Shown here: one piece after another, positions 63,032 to 64,000 of the stretch
Layout of the letters: every line of letters starts with the position of its first letter
Numbering within the stretch: position 1 is the stretch's first letter
DNA from: Pseudomonas maioricensis
Lineage (GTDB): Bacteria; Pseudomonadota; Gammaproteobacteria; Pseudomonadales; Pseudomonadaceae
NCBI RefSeq assembly: GCF_022790535.1
Contig: NZ_LOHG01000008.1
Location: 111,697-175,696 of the forward strand
DNA: 64,000 nucleotides
Direction: 5' to 3'
Position numbers and translations under genes: made by a program
The notes under the pieces: model-generated
What the model was told of the DNA's origin: nothing
Databases searched by the model: none
The model's input: the letters and a program-made list of their open reading frames with translations, nothing else

Positions 63032-63820
63032 ATGAAACTGAAACTCGATGAGCAAGGCCACGTTGTCGTTCAAGACGGCCGCCCGGTATACGTCCATGAC
63101 GACGGCAAAGAAGTCCCGTTCGATGCGGTGGGTACCGTGAACACCATCACCCGCCTGAACGGTGAGGCCAAGTCCCACCGTGAGCGCGCCGAGTCTGCTG
63201 AAGGCAAGCTGAAAGGCTTCGAAGGCATCGAGGATGGTGATGCAGCGCGTCATGCACTCGAAACCCTCAAGAACCTTGACGAGGGCAAGCTGATTCAGGC
63301 GGGCAAGGTCGACGAAATCAAGCAGGCGGCCGCCAAAGCAGCTCAAGAGCAGGTGGCCGCCGCGAGCAAGACCCACGCCGAGGAACTGGCCAAGGCCAAG
63401 CAAGGCCTGGATCAGCGTGATCAGACCATCCACGGTCTTCTGATTGGCGGGTCGTTCAAGGGCTCCAAGCTGATCTCCGAGAAGTTCGCCATTCCTGCCG
63501 ACTTGGTGGAAGCCCGTTTCGGCCAGAACTTCAAGGTCGAAGAAAACAAGGTTGTCGCCTACGACGGGGCAGGCAACAAGATTTTCTCCCGCGCCCGTCC
63601 AGGTGAGCTGGCTGATTTCGAAGAGGCCCTCGAATCCATCGTGGAACAGTACCCGTATAAAGACCACATCCTGAAGAGCTCCGGCGGCAATGGCGGCGGC
63701 GCTCCAAACAGCGGCGGTGGCGGCAATGGCAAGAAGACCGTCACCCGCCAGCATTTCGATTCTCTGGACCCGACCGCAAAGGCCGAGTTCGCGCGTTCCG
63801 GCGGCGAAGTCACTGACTGA
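63032..63820 (+). CDS. capsid scaffolding protein
   Basis: 262 aa from ATG 63032 (GGAGACCGC). Central coiled coil (SHRERAESAEGKLKGFEG; AAAKAAQEQVAAASKTHAEELAKAKQ), a conserved LLIGGSFKGSKLISEKFAIP segment, and a Gly-rich C-terminus (SSGGNGGGAPNSGGGG) before a short charged tail. Typical of scaffold proteins placed just before the major capsid gene. Confidence 0.82.
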   Translation: MKLKLDEQGHVVVQDGRPVYVHDDGKEVPFDAVGTVNTITRLNGEAKSHRERAESAEGKLKGFEGIEDGDAARHALETLKNLDEGKLIQAGKVDEIKQAAAKAAQEQVAAASKTHAEELAKAKQGLDQRDQTIHGLLIGGSFKGSKLISEKFAIPADLVEARFGQNFKVEENKVVAYDGAGNKIFSRARPGELADFEEALESIVEQYPYKDHILKSSGGNGGGAPNSGGGGNGKKTVTRQHFDSLDPTAKAEFARSGGEVTD

Positions 63821-63914
63821 TACCGCGCTTGGCCGAAACCCGGATGGGGATCGGTGCTTGGGTCGGATGACCCGCTATCAAACCACCCAAACATTGATCC
63901 CTTAGGAGCTTCAA

Positions 63915-64000
63915 ATGGCTAACAACCTGACCGGCCTCGTGCCTACGCTGTACAACGCAGTTGATGTCGTGTCGCGCGAACTGGTGGGCTTTATCCCTGC
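63915..64000 (+). CDS. major capsid protein, 5' fragment
   Basis: AGGAGCTTCAA precedes ATG 63915. The first 28 codons read [20 protein letters not shown] then RELVGFIP, matching the start of P22-coat-like capsid proteins of Pseudomonas phages; position after scaffold supports this. Truncated by the window end. Confidence 0.8.
   Translation, partial: MANNLTGLVPTLYNAVDVVSRELVGFIP

Larger units (their letters stand above)
29358..64000. mobile_element. lambdoid prophage, left 34.6 kb, incomplete at window edge
   Basis: Continuous phage gene content: integrase/excisionase, leftward early genes, RecT/YqaJ recombination, cI/cro immunity with matched operators, O-like initiator with iterons, NinB/NinG, late leader, lysis-region genes, terminase, portal, head and scaffold, with the capsid gene cut by the window end. 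Catalytic motifs of integrase, recombinases and terminase are intact, so it may be inducible. AT-richer cargo genes (32833-33726, 34799-35971, 40058-40897, 47701-49325, 55446-56009, 56913-57464) look like later acquisitions. Confidence 0.97.

Overview
The window looks like the chromosome of a Pseudomonas species of the fluorescens/syringae/putida type. The evidence is a MuxABC-OpmB efflux operon, a glgE - treS/mak - glgB operon, REP/REPIN palindromes of the type common in that group between host genes, and high-GC coding sequence. From position 29358 to the right edge it is occupied by an integrated lambdoid prophage that continues beyond the window. No rRNA, tRNA, CRISPR array or insertion sequence was seen.

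Host part (1-29345). In order: tpx (thiol peroxidase); a four-gene RND efflux operon (muxA, muxB, muxC, opmB) coupled by 4-nt overlaps; an MHYT-GGDEF-EAL cyclic-di-GMP protein; an SDR oxidoreductase convergent with a MocR-type regulator; a small conserved protein; an MgtC-like membrane protein; a proline-rich mini-protein; the alpha-glucan/trehalose operon glgE - treS/mak - glgB, with a possible AlgU-type promoter; an endonuclease/exonuclease/phosphatase-family protein; an MFS transporter divergent from a secreted beta-propeller lactonase-like protein; and the ABC-F ATPase gene ybiT.

Prophage left arm (29358-47240, mostly minus strand). A tyrosine integrase ends 12 nt from the ybiT start. Then come an excisionase, many small early-left genes, and a recombination pair (YqaJ-type exonuclease plus RecT). 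This arm is transcribed leftward from a PL promoter at 47207-47235, whose leader RNA carries a consensus boxA. It is interrupted by accessory cargo: a DUF2971 gene, a C5-cytosine methyltransferase with a second long frame nested in it, a divergent membrane-anchored PD-(D/E)XK protein, a frameshifted adenine/cytosine-N4 methylase, a TGT/DpdA-like protein and a stand-alone TIR protein.

Immunity region (47200-50600). A CI-type repressor (minus) and a Cro-type protein (plus) flank three operator sites. Two more copies of the operator lie at PL, and one further copy lies at 38793. Downstream of cI, in the place lambda uses for rexAB, sits an AT-rich two-gene module: a HipA-like kinase plus a DUF3037 protein. 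I regard it as the best candidate for an under-described superinfection-exclusion system here.

Prophage right arm (50392-64000, plus strand). Order: cro, small regulators, Rha, an O-like replication initiator with five iterons inside its gene, a P-position protein, NinB, NinG, an unknown protein in the usual antiterminator position, a HEPN-motif moron bracketed by two terminators, a late leader with boxA, lysis-region membrane proteins, a metallopeptidase, terminase small and large subunits, portal, minor head protein, scaffold, and the start of the major capsid gene at the window edge.
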